From NCBI RefSeq assembly GCF_028476545.1, contig NW_026733002.1, positions 124,001-188,000 on the forward strand: 64,000 bases of DNA. Reading direction: 5' to 3'. Source of the stretch: Physella acuta. Its lineage: Eukaryota > Mollusca > Gastropoda > Physidae. Each line of letters opens with the position of its first letter. The stretch's first letter is position 1. The notes under the pieces were generated by a model. The model had not been told where the DNA came from and made no database searches. It was given only the letters and a program-made list of their open reading frames with translations. The translations under genes were made by a program, and so were the position numbers. This document shows, piece by piece, positions 1 through 13,200 of this stretch.

Positions 1-308
1 ATAGCTGGTTTCCTCATTGTATGGCATATACATCTCCACCTCTTTTTCCATTTGCTTGGGTTACTTTGATTTATCCTGTCCCATATTGTTGTTGTGTTAG
101 ATACTTTATCAAGCCACTTACTATTTAATATTGGGCCAGGCAGCTATTTACAAAAAATTCTATTCTAGTCCCAATCTATGGATGGCCAACTTTCCACTCT
201 GTACAACACAACAGTTCAACATTGGTAGTTTGGTCTTATTGATAATTTGCTTAGTGGTCTAAATGTTTATTAGCTCCTCATGCCTTGTGCCCATGTCCGT
301 ATAAACTG
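1..308. other. intronic unique sequence, nothing recognised
   Basis: AT-rich sequence with stops in all frames and no splice-flanked reading frame. It is presumably cadherin intron. Confidence 0.5.
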
Positions 309-1117
309 ATGTGTAACCTCTAGTGCCATTTATCCCCCCACTAATGATGTTTGACTAACTGTGCTCCATTAGGTCATTCATCCCCCACTAATGATGTTTG
401 ACTAACTGTGCTCCATTAGGTCATTCATCCCCCACTAATGATGTTTGACTAACTGTGCTCCATTAGGTCATTTATCCCCCCACTAATGATGTTTGACTAA
501 CTGTGCTCCATTAGGTCATTTATCCCCCCACTAATGATGTTTGACTAACTGTGCTCCATTAGGTCATTCATCCCCCCACTAATGATGTTTGACCAACTGT
601 GCTCCATTAGGTCATTCATCCCCCCACTAATGATGTTTGACTAACTGTGCTCCATTAGGCCATTCATCCCCCACTAATGATGTTTGACTAACTGTGCTCC
701 ATTAGGTCATTCATCCCCCCACTAATGATGTTTGACCAACTGTGCTCCATTAGGCCATTCATCCCCCCACTAATGATGTTTGACTAACTGTGCTCCATTA
801 GGCCATTCATCCCCCACTAATGATGTTTGACTAACTGTGCTCCATTAGGTCATTCATCCCCCACTAATGATGTTTGACTAACTGTGCTCCATTAGGTCAT
901 TCATCCCCCACTAATGATGTTTGACCAACTGTGCTCCATTAGGCCATTCATCCCCCCACTAATGATGTTTGACTAACTGTGCTCCATTAGGCCATTCATC
1001 CCCCACTAATGATGTTTGACTAACTGTGCTCCATTAGGTCATTCATCCCCCACTAATGATGTTTGACTAACTGTGCTCCATTAGGTCATTCATCCCCCCA
1101 CTAATGATGTTTGACTA
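309..1117. repeat. 47-bp minisatellite, about 17 copies, with acceptor in the unit
   Basis: The unit runs ctccattaggtcattcatcc to actaatgatgtttgactaac. Most units hold gctccattag|gtca, which is identical over 11-13 bases to the true acceptor at 1138/1139 (gctccattag|gtcc). Copies differ mainly by C-run length and t/c changes. Confidence 0.95.
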
Positions 1118-1138
1118 ACATTTCATGTGCTCCATTAG

Positions 1139-1259
1139 GTCCTGGAGGTTTTTGCCCTTGATAAAGATACACCTGTCAATGGTCCACCATTTGGATTTGC
1201 CTTACCCCAAAATTGTCAAGTCATCGCTTGTAACCTGTTTTCTCTGGAGTTTAAAGAAG
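1139..1259 (+). CDS. CadN: cadherin exon: part of a cadherin repeat
   Basis: Reads [20 protein letters not shown] and continues to an LEFKE end; 'DNDTPxNGPPF' is typical of a C-terminal cadherin repeat of N-cadherin-like proteins. Acceptor ccattag|gtcctgg, donor gaag|gtaag, leaves phase 1. It is the first exon visible; the acceptor is also present, copy after copy, in the array just upstream. Confidence 0.85.
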
Positions 1260-4200
1260 GTAAGATTCTTTGATGGATGTAATAGTTGTCAGCCTGCCAA
1301 CAGTTGACACTCAGTTGACATCACTATGTCAGCAGATGACATGAATTTATAGAAGACAAATCCAGTATGTCTATTTGTTTGTGAAATCTAAGGGCATTTA
1401 TACATTTAAATTGGCAATAATATAAGCTAGCAGAGCACACATGTCATATGTCAGACAACTTGAATACATAAACTAATAGAACACACATGTCATGTCAGAC
1501 GACTTGAATACATAAGCTAGCAGAACACATATGTCATATATGTCAGACAACTTGAATACATAAGTTACCAGAACACATATGTCATATGTCAGACAACTTG
1601 AATACATAAGTTACCAGAACACATATGTCATATGTCAGACAACTTAAATACATAAGTTACCAGAACACACATGTCATATGTCAGACAACTTAAATACATA
1701 AGTTACCAGAACACACATGTCATATGTCAGACAACTTGAATACATAAGTTACCAGAACACACAAGTCATATGTCAACTTGAATACATAAGTTACCAGAAC
1801 ACATGTCATATGTCAGACAACTTGAATACATAAGCTAGCAGAACACACAAGTCATATGTCAGACAACTTGAATACATAAGCTAGCAGAACACACAAGTCA
1901 TATGTCAGACAACTTGAATACATAAGTTACCAGAACACACGTCATATGTCAGACAACTTGAATACATAAGTTACCAGAACACACATGTCATATGTCAGAC
2001 AACTTGAATGCATGTACTTGGAGATGTAATTACTTAGTACATTGCACTATTTTAATATTGGATTAAGATTTAAAACTCAAATCTCAAAACATAGCTTTTT
2101 TGACAGAGTGCATTTATTCTCCATACAGTCTTTGTCAGTATGTCAGCAGATGACATTACGTTGGTTTTGTCATTGAGCATTTTTTGTAATAATTTGGCTA
2201 TGAAATAGCCTCAGAGAAGGTAATTGGGGGGGGGGGGGGGGGGGGAGGGGTGTGAATTGTAAATGACTGGGGTAATTAATAAGCTGTTAATGTCCATCTC
2301 CTAAAATGTTATTCACCCACTCATTCCACTTGTCACACATCTTAGCAAAACTGACCGCTTTCATCCATTCCATTTGTCACACATCTTAGCAAAACTGACC
2401 GCTTTCATCCATTTCACTTGTCACACATCTTAGCAAAACTGACCGCTTTCATCCATTCCATTTGTCACACATCTTAGCAAAACTGACCGCTTTCATCCAT
2501 TCCACTTGTCACACATCGTAGCAAAACTGACCGCTTTCATCCATTCCATTTGTCACACATCTTAGCAAAACTGACCGCTTTCATCCATTCCATTTGTCAC
2601 ACATCTTAGCAAAACTGACCGCTTTCATCCATTCCATTTGTCACACATCTTAGCAAAACTGACCGCTTTCATCCATTCCACTTGTCACACATCGTAGCAA
2701 AACTGACCGCTTTCATCCATTCCACTTGTCACACATCGTAGCAAAACTGACCGCTTTCATCCATTCCACTTGTCACACATCGTAGCAAAACTGACCGCTT
2801 TCATCCATTCCACTTGTCACACATCGTAGCAAAACTGACCGCTTTCATCCATTCCACTTGTCACACATCTTAGCAAAACTGACAGCTTTCATCCATTCCA
2901 CTTGTCACACATCGTAGCAAAACTGACCGCTTTCATCCATTCCATTTGTCACACATCGTAGCAAAACTGACCACTTTCATCCTTTCCAAGACTGAGATGT
3001 CAATTATGGACTACCCCGTAATGCTTAACACTAACATACATTCAAATTGTTGCCTAAACTGAATCCTAACCTAGACTGATTTTTTAAAATTAACATAAGC
3101 TAGATGGGTAAATTAATTTAAAACACGAAATAATATAGGGAAAGGGATAGGTTTAAGAAAGGGAAAGTGATAGTTATAAGGATAAGGATAGAGATAGGGA
3201 AATGGATGTGGAAAGGGATATGGATAGGGTTATGATTATTGTTTGTTTATGTTTGCTTATGTGGCTGTAGCTATGGCTCAAACTTTGGTAATGGCAATTG
3301 TTATGGCTATAGTTGTGGTTGTGGTTATGGTTGTGGTTAAGGTTAGTGTTATGAAAATGTCTCAAGCTTCCATATTTGCATGTAGACATTGATTTGAAAA
3401 TTTTAAATATTCCCCAAACCCAGGCACATGTTGGCTGTTAGTATAAGAATATACTAGAAAGTTTTTATAGTTTTGCAATCAGATAGTTGTTTGATAATTT
3501 TTTATAAGCTACTGATTGTGATAAAAGCAAACATTTTTTGTGTGAGTAAGGGAGTTAAGATTGGTGGATTTTTCTGTTATTTGGTGTTTCTTGATGGTGT
3601 TATTTGCTAGTGTTTCTTGCTAGTGTTTTAGAGTGATTTGATATTGTCAATTGACTGTGAATCTTCCATATATAGATGGTGATAATGGGGATGGCACAGC
3701 ATTGATCAGAACAGAGTCCAAGTTTGACAGAGAGAAGACCAAGTTTTATGAGCTGCCCATTGTCATGTGGGACTTAAGGGGCACAGGCAAGACCAAGGCA
3801 CAGACTGGCACCAACACACTGACCATCATTATTGGGGATGTTAATGATAACGAGCACTACCCTGGTCATCAGGACATTTTTGTCTACAATTATAAAGGTG
3901 AGAAATTGACCTTTGTGTCTTTTTTATGTCTACAATTATAAAGGTGAGAAATTGACCTCAGTGTCTTTGCTATTGTGAGTAACACAACTTATTTCTTTTT
4001 CCACACTTCAGGTCAGTTTGGTCCATTGGTCATTGGCCGTGTGTTTGTAGAGGACTTGGATGACTGGGATCTTCAAGACAAAACTTTCACCTTTCAGTCA
4101 CCTGCAAGCATGAAAAACTTTTTCAGGTGAGTGGACCCTGTTGACCCTGTCTTATCAATTGTACAACTGGTCAAGTGCTGGACCAACCCAAATGTCATGT

Positions 4201-7200
4201 GTTTGTACAACTGGTCAAGTGCTGGACCAACCCAAATGTCATGTGTTTGTACAACTGTTCAAGTGCTGGACCAACCCAAATGTCATGTGTTTGTACAACT
4301 GTTCAAGTGCTGGACCAACCCAAATGTCATGTGTTTGTACATCTGGTCAAGTGCTAGACCAACCCAAATGTCATGTGTTTGTACATCTGGTCAAGTGCTG
4401 GACCAACCCAAATGTCATGTGTTTGTACAACTGTTCAAGTGCTGGACCAACCCAAATGTCATGTGTTTGTACAACTGGTCAAGTGCTGGACCAACCCAAA
4501 TGTCATGTGTTTGTACAACTGTTCAAGTGCTGGACCAACCCAAATGTCATGTGTTTGTACAACTGGTCAAGTGCTGGACCAACCCAAATGTCATGTGTTT
4601 GTACAACTGTTCAAGTGCTGGACCAACCCAAATGTCATGTGTTTGTACAACTGGTCAAGTGCTGGACCAACCCAAATGTCATGTGTTTGTACAACTGGTC
4701 AAGTGCTGGACCAACCCAAATTTTGTTTGAACATGTTTCAGTGTCAACACCTCCAATGGGGAGATCACCATGAAGAAAGGCGTCAAGTCCAACTTTGGCC
4801 ACAGCCCCTATCAGTTCAAAGTAGATGTCTTTGACAAGGTCCATCAAAAGTCAGTGACCAGCACTGTGTCTGTGATGGTCAAAGATCTCACAGAGGAGGC
4901 TGTACTCAACTCAGGTGCTGTTAGACTTGCAGGTAAGCTGCATCACAACCTCATGCTGCTGGTAGATTAAGGGTTAACTCTACATGGCTGGTAGGTTAGG
5001 GGTCAACTGGATTAAAACCTTAGGTAAAGACAGAGTACCATTTGATCCTAACATGACATTTCAGGCATGACAGCGTCCCAGTTTATCCTGGAAGCCAAAG
5101 ACCCCAGGACAGGTCTGAGGACAGAGAGCCTGTACACACAGTTCAAGAAGTTTCTGGCTCTAAAGCTGGGCTACCCCACCCTTCACAGCATTGAAGTGCT
5201 CACCCTGCTAGAGCGCCCCACATACCTGGAGGTCAGGTATGCCGCCCATGGCTCACCCTATGTGTCGCCAGCACAAGTGGACAGTGCAATCATCTTGAAC
5301 AAACAAGAGGTCAGCATGATTTTTTAACCCAAATTTTTAGAGATTCAACTGCATTCAGTTTACAGTAAGCTTTAACTCCTTGAAATTTCAGTTTGAAAGT
5401 CTGGGTCTAAAAATCCTGGCCATTCCTATTGATGAGTGCCAGAATGAGGTGTTTGAAGGAGGTTGTTACAACAAGCTGCACATTTCTGGCCTGCCACTTG
5501 TGGTCAATGCTAATGGAACCAGTTATGTTGGAGTGGACGCCTACCTGATGGCCATGGAGGGGTGCGAGGCCGACTTGTTCCCTTCCTCTAGTGAGTGTTC
5601 TGGAGACTACTGCTTCAACGGCGGCACCTGTAGAAATGATCTGGGCACACTCTCGTAAGTCTGGCACATCTGGGTTTGTCAGGAAAGAAAGCTTGCTGAT
5701 AGTGTTGTGTGTGATGCTGGTGTCTGATGTGTTGTGTGTGTTGAAGGTGTCTGATGTGTTGTGTGTTGCAGGTGTGATGTGTTGTGTGTGTTGCAGGTGT
5801 CTGATGTGTTGTGTGTGTTACAGGTGTCTGATGTGTTGTGTGTGTTGCAGGTGTCTGATGTGTTGTGTGTGTTACAGGTGTCTGATGTGTTGTGTGTGTT
5901 ACAGGTGTCTGATGTGTTGTGTGTGTTGCAGGTGTCTGATGTGTTGTGTGTGTTGCAGGTGTCTGATGTGTTGTGTGTGTTACAGGTGTCTGATGTGTTG
6001 TGTGTGTTGCAGATGTGATGTGTTGTGTGTGTTGCAGGTGTCTGATGTGTTGTGTGTGTTGCAGGTGTGATGTGTTGTGTGTGTTGCTTGTGCCTGATGT
6101 GTTGTGTGTGTTGCAGGTGTCTGATGTGTTGTGTGTGTTGCAGGTGTCTGATGTGTTGTGTGTGTTGCAGGTGTGATGTGTTGTGTGTGTTGCAGGTGTG
6201 ATGTGTTGTGTGTGTTGCAGGTGTCTGATGTGTTGTGTGTGTTGCAGGTGTGTTGCAGGTGTCTGATGTGTTGTGTGTGTTGCAGGTGTCTGATGTGTTG
6301 TGTGTGTTGCAGGTGTCTGATGTGTTGTGTGTGTTGCAGGTGTGTGATGTGTTGTGTGTGTTGCAGGTGTCTGATGTGTTGTGTGTGTTGCAGGTGTCTG
6401 ATGTGTTGTGTGTGTTGCAGGTGTCTGATGTGTTGTGTGTGTTGCAGGTGTCTAATGTGTTGTGTGTGTTGCAGGTGTCTGATGTGTTGTGTGTGTTGCA
6501 GGTGTCTGATGTGTTGTGTGTGTTGCAGGTGCCTGATGTGTTGTGTGTGTTGCAGGTGTTGTGTGTTGCAGGTGTCTGATGTGTTGTGTGTGTTGCAGAT
6601 GTGATGTGTTGTGTGTGTTGCAGGTGTCTGATGTGTTGTGTGTGTTGCAGATGTGATGTGTTGTGTGTGTTGCAGGTGTCTGATGTGTTGTGTGTGTTGC
6701 AGATGTCTGATGTGTTGTGTGTGTTGCAGGTGTTGCAGGTGTGATGTGTTGTGTGTGTTGCAGGTGTCTGATGTGTTGTGTGTGTTGCAGGTGTCTGATG
6801 TGTTGTGTGTGTTGCAGGTGTTTGATGTGTTGTGTGTGTTGCAGGTGTCTGATGTGTTGTGTGTGTTGCAGGTGTCTGATGTGTTGTGTGTGTTGCAGGT
6901 GTCTGATGTGTTGTGTGTGTTGCAGGTGTCTGATGTGTTGTGTGTGTTGCAGGTGTCTGATGTGTTGTGTGTGTTGCAGGTGTTTGATGTGTTGTGTGTG
7001 TTGCAGGTGACTGATGTGTTGTGTGTGTTGCAGGTGTCTGATGTGTTGTGTGTGTTGCAGGTGCCTGATGTGTTGTGTGTGTTGCAGGTGTCTGATGTGT
7101 TGTGTGTGTTGCAGATGTGATGTGTTGTGTGTGTTGCAGGTGTCTGATGTGTTGTGTGTGTTGCAGGTGTTGTGTGTTGCAGGTGTCTGATGTGTTGTGT

Positions 7201-10200
7201 GTGATGCAGATGTGATGTGTTGTGTGTGTTGCAGGTGTCTGATGTGTTGTGTGTGTTGCAGATGTGATGTGTTGTGTGTGTTGCAGGTGTCTGATGTGTT
7301 GTGTGTGTTGCAGGTGCCTGATGTGTTGTGTGTGTTGCAGGTGTCTGATGTGTTGTGTGTGTTGCAGGTGCCTGATGTGTTGTGTGTGTTGCAGGTGTCT
7401 GATGTGTTGTGTGTGTTGCAGGTGCCTGATGTGTTGTGTGTGTTGCAGGTGCCTGATGTGTTGTGTGTGTTGCTTGTGTCTGATGTGTTGTGTGTGTTAC
7501 AGGTGTCTGATGTGTTGTGTGTGTTGCAGGTGTCTGATGTGTTGTGTGTGTTGCAGGTGCCTGATGTGTTGTGTGTGTTGCAGGTGTCTGATGTGTTGTG
7601 TGTGTTGCAGGTGTCTGATGTGTTGTGTGTGTTGCAGGTGCCTGATGTGTTGTGTGTGTTGCAGGTGTCTGATGTGTTGTGTGTGTTGCAGGTGCCTGAT
7701 GTGTTGTGTGTGTTGCTTGTGTCTGATGTGTTGTGTGTGTTACAGGTGCCAGTGTCTGGAAGGTTTTGATGGTCCCAGATGTCAGCAGACCAGACATTCC
7801 TTCAGTGGCAACTCTGTGGCTATGTACAAGAGCCTGCAGCAGTGTGAGACCTCACAGACAAGCATTGAGTTCACAACCAAGGAACCCAACGGTGTCATCT
7901 TCTACAATGGTCCATTGGTCAACATAGACCCCTTGGAGGTAAGATGGCTGGACTGACACAGACCTGCCTATTGTGGAATTATTCTGCTCAATTATAAAAA
8001 CTCTTGTACTCTTTGTCCTGCTACTTTTGTCAAAGTTTGATACATGTTTTTTTAAAAATAAAAGCTGAAACTAAGCTATACATAATTATAAGCTAGATAC
8101 TAGCTATATATAACTAAAGCAAAACTATGGGCCGTACAAGTGCTGATACCTGGTGTGTATTTTTCTTATTTTATTTTACTTTTTTGGCTTAGCAAAGTAG
8201 CATGGATCTTCTTTTTAAGTATGACTGACTGTTCGTTTGTCTGCTGACATATTTCTTTCTTCTTGTGTTATTTGGATGTAGAGAACAAGACTGCCCTTTT
8301 TGTACTGTAACTGTGCACGAGACTTGCTCCATTTGTTCTAGAGCCCTCAGGACTTTATCCTGTTGGAGCTGCGTGCTGGCTACCCTGTACTGACCATTGA
8401 CCATGGGACTGGGCCAGTCAGCCTAACATTAGATGGGAAGGATCATCACGGCACACAGCGCATCCACAGCCTGGATGATGGCAAGTGGCATCACATAGAC
8501 ATCAACCGCAGAGGCAAGGTGAGTTGGCCAAATCTCAACGCTGGCAACTTAACAGTTTACCATATAGCTTGACTGGCAACTTAACAGTTTACCATATAGC
8601 TTGACTGGCAACTTTTTTGCTAGCCTCAAGATTTGTACAGTTTTGCTAGCCTCAAGATTTGTACAGTTTTGTAGAAAGGGTTGTCATATTGCTCTGGCTT
8701 TACACAGTCATGTGTTAATGGCAGTTTCCTCAGTATATGGAGATGGTGATAGGTGTATTTATAAAAAAAAAAATATATATATATATCCTCAGTATGTGGA
8801 GATGGTGATAGGTGTATTTATAAATAAAAATATATATATATATATATATATCCTCAGTATGTGGAGATGGTGATAGGTGTATTTATAAATAAAAAAAAAT
8901 ATATATATATATCCTCAGTATGTGGAGATGGTGATAGGTGTATTTATAAATAAAAAAATATATATATATCCTCAGTATGTGGAGATGGTGATAGGTGTAT
9001 TTATAAATAAAAAAAAATATATATATCCTCAGTATGTGGAGATGGTGATAGGTGTATTTATAAATAAATAAAAATATATATATATCCTCAGTATGTGGAG
9101 ATGGTGATAGGTGTATTTATAAATAAAAAAATATATATATATCCTCAGTATGTGGAGATGGTGATAGACAGGTGCATTGAAGCCGCTGACCAGAACCATT
9201 TTGTCAGTGATGACCGGGCCTGTAGAGTGGCTAGAGAAACACCTGGGGAAAATATTTTCCTTAATGTCAACACTCACCTTCACCTGGGGGGGATCCAGAC
9301 ACCCATCAAACTTCAACACCTGGGGGGGAGGGCCATTGTAGGCTTTACTGGCTGCCTCAGGAACCTGATCCATAATAAAAAGGTCAGCCTCGTTTTTGTC
9401 TTATCTTTGTCTAGTCTTTGTTTAGTCTTGTTCAGTTGTATGACCTATCCATGTTTTAGTTGTATGACATATTCATGTTTCAGTTTTATGACCTTCATGT
9501 TTCAGTTTTATGACCTATTCATGTTTCAGTTGTATGACCTTCATGTTTCAATTGTATGACCTTCATGTTTCAGTTTTATGACCTATTCATGTTTCAGTTG
9601 TATGACCTTCATGTTTCAGTTGTATGACCTTCATGTTTCAGTTGTATGACCTTCATGTTTCAGTTGTATGACCTTCATGTTTCAGTTGTATGACCTTCAT
9701 GTTTCAATTGTATGACCTTCATGTTTCAGTTTTATGACCTATTCATGTTTCAGTTGTATGACCTTCATGTTTCAGTTGTATGACCTTCATGTTTCAGTTG
9801 TATGACCTTCATGTTTCAGTTTTATGACCTATTCATGTTTCAGTTGTATGACCTTCATGTTTCAATTGTATGACCTTCATGTTTCAGTTTTATGACCTAT
9901 TCATGTTTCAGTTGTATGACCTTCATGTTTCAGTTGTATGACCTTCATGTTTCAGTTTTATGACCTTCATGTTTCAGTTTTATGACCTATTCATGTTTCA
10001 GTTGTATGACCTTCATGTTTCAGTTGTATGACCTTCATGTTTCAGTTTTATGACCTTCATGTTTCAGTTTTATGACCTATTCATGTTTCAGTTGTATGAC
10101 CTTCATGTTTCAGTTGTATGACCTATTCATGTTTCAGTTTTATGACCTTCATGTTTCAGTTGTATGACCTATTCTTCAAAGAAATGCCTGGCCTGAACAC

Positions 10201-13200
10201 AGGACAGAACAGCTGCCCACTGGAGGATGAGATCTGTGGGACCAATGGACCCAACCCCAGGTGTGGTCTACATGGCCAGTGTCAAGCTTCATTGGACGGC
10301 AACTACATGTGCACCTGTCTACCTGGTTGGTTTGGTGGCAGGTGTAGCAAGGGTAAGGTGGCATTGGCAGGGCATATAGCACTGGTTGTAATGTAGACAC
10401 GGGACATATAGCACTGGTTGTAATGTAGACACAGGGCATATAGCACTGGTTGTAGTGTAGACACAGGGCATATAGCACTGGTTGTAGTGTAGACACAGGG
10501 CATATAGCACTGGTTGTAGTGTAGACACAGGGCATATAGCACTGGTTGTAATGTAGACACAGGGCATATAGCACTGGTTGTAGTGTAGACACAGGGCATA
10601 TAGCACTGGTTGTAATGTAGACACAGGGCATATAGCACTGGTTGTAGTGTAGACACAGGGCATATAGCACTGGTTGTAGACACAGGGCATATAGCACTGG
10701 TTGTAGTGTAGACACGGGACATATAGCACTGGTTGTAATGTAGACACGGGACATATAGCACTGGTTGTAATGTAGACACGGGACATATAGCACTGGTTGT
10801 AGTGTAGACACAGGGCATATAGCACTGGTTGTAATGTAGACACGGGACATATAGCACTGGTTGTAATGTAGACACAGGGCATATAGCACTGGTTGTAGTG
10901 TAGACACAGGGCATATAGCACTGGTTGTAGTGTAGACACAGGGCATATAGCACTGGTTGTAATGTAGACACGGGACATATAGCACTGGTTGTAATGTAGA
11001 CACAGGGCATATAGCACTGGTTGTAGTGTAGACACAGGACATATAGCACTGGTTGTAGTGTAGACACGGGACATATAGCACTGGTTGTAATGTAGACACA
11101 GGGCATATAGCACTGGTTGTAGTGTAGACACGGGACATATAGCACTGGTTGTAGTGTAGACACGGGACATATAGCACTGGTTGTAGACACAGGGCATATA
11201 GCACTGGTTGTAGACACAGGGCATATAGCACTGGTTGTAGACACAGGGCATATAGCACTGGTTGTAGACACAGGGCATATAGCACTGGTTGTAGTGTAGA
11301 CACAGGGCATATAGCACTGGTTGTAGTGTAGACGGCATATAGCACTGGTTGTAGACACAGGGCATATAGCACTGGTTGTAGTGTAGACACAGGGCATATA
11401 GCACTGGTTGTAGTGTAGACACAGGGCATATAGCACCTTCTGACTTAACATATTGTGCTTCTAGCTGCCACTGTGAGAGACTTTGACAAAAACAGTTATT
11501 ACCTCTGGGAGATGAAGGAAAGTATTTTCAACTCACGCCGCATGACGCGCAATCGTGACATGGATGTCCAGTTGATGTTTCGGACAAGACAGACTACCGG
11601 CATTCTAATGGACTTCACCGACTCCGGCTCTACAGAGGCTACACTACATCTTCGTCTAATGGTACTTTCTTGACTTGTCTCTGTCATTTGTCAAGTAGAT
11701 TTCTCTTGTCATAGAGGCCACACTACATCTAATGGTACTGTAGATACCCTCTGTTAATCCATAACTAGATTTCTCTTGTCATAGAGGCCACACTACATCT
11801 AATGGTACTGTAGATACCCTCTGTCAATCCATAACTAGATTTCTCTTGTCATAGAGGCCACACTACATCTAATGGTACTGTAGATACCCTCTGTTAATCC
11901 ATAACTAGATTTCTCTTGTCATAGAGGCCACACTACATCTAATGGTACTGTAGATACCCTCTGTCAATCCATAACTAGATTTCTCTTGTCATAGAGGCCA
12001 CACTACATCTAATGGTACTGTAGATACCCTCTGTTAATCCATAACTAGATTTCTCTTGTCATAGAGGCCACACTACATCTAATGGTACTGTAGATACCCT
12101 CTGTCAATCCATAACTAGATTTCTCTTGTCATAGAGGCCACACTACATCTAATGGTACTGTAGATACCCTCTGTCAATCCATAACTAGATTTCTCTTGCA
12201 ATATTTACCTTTAGCTGCATGGGGGCAAAGTTCGCCTGACCTACAACCTTGGGGACGGGGAGAAACACCTTGACTTGAGCCACGCCAAGGCCAACAATGG
12301 CCAGTGGCATGTCTTGCGAATGGAAAGGCATGGGCGTGAGTTCCACCTGCGCCTTGATGGGGGGGAAGGGAAGAACTACAACTACACGCTACAGTCTGCT
12401 ACCAATGAGAAGGAAAGGGACGTCTTTAAAGTGGACAGGCGGGTTTATTCAGGGGCTTACAAGCAAGGAGTGGGCTTGTCTTCTGTACTCATTGATGACC
12501 TCATCAACAGTAAGTACTCTCTCATCAACTCTCTGTCATCTACACTCTGTCATCTACACTCTGTCATCTACACTCTGTCATCCATCTACGCCAGGGGTCT
12601 CCAAACTACGGCCCGCGGCCGGATGCGGCCCGCGAGGTCCTCTCATCCGGCCCACGAGGTCCTCTCATCCGGCCCGCGAGGTCCTCTCATCCGGCCCGCA
12701 GAGATCTTTTTGTTCACGGAAAAAAATGTTTGTTAGAAGTGGCTGAGAATCTTTGCCCAGAAAATACAAAACAATTTGAAAATGTAGCTTTGGGTGCAAA
12801 TACCATTGCCCTCTGCGTTGCACACAATGATAAAAACACTGACTCAAATAGTGAAAAATGCTTACAAGTTTTGCAATTTTTCAATTGCAATGGATGAGTC
12901 GTTGGATAGCATGTTTTTGGAACAAGTACAGGGCAACAACTTAACGCACTTTCAGCGGTGCAAGGTATTCATGGCTGAAGCAATAGCTGAGTTCCTTATA
13001 TCATTTGCTTGCGAGATCATCAAAGACCTCCAGCTGCAGCTTCAGTAGCGGTTTTCTGACTAGGATTCACAGGCAGAAGAAGTGAAACTGATTCAAAACC
13101 CATTTGAAGCAAATGTAACCAGTTTCCCAGATGAACTGCAGATGGAGGTCATTGAATAGCAAGCAAATTCAAAAAATGACGGGTGGGTTTTTGTGTTTGC

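Noticed and set aside
309-2986. Regular 45-47-bp repeats resembling a CRISPR array
   Set aside because: Repeats are head to tail with no unique spacers, in a eukaryotic intron.
5980-7797. 605-codon - strand frame and several + strand cysteine-rich frames (MCCVCCRCL)
   Set aside because: Both strands of the 27-bp array are open; the only supported coding is the exon starting at 7746.
10176-11451. Frames of 367-417 codons on the - strand
   Set aside because: Shadow of the 24-33-bp array overlapping the true + strand exon at 10160-10352.
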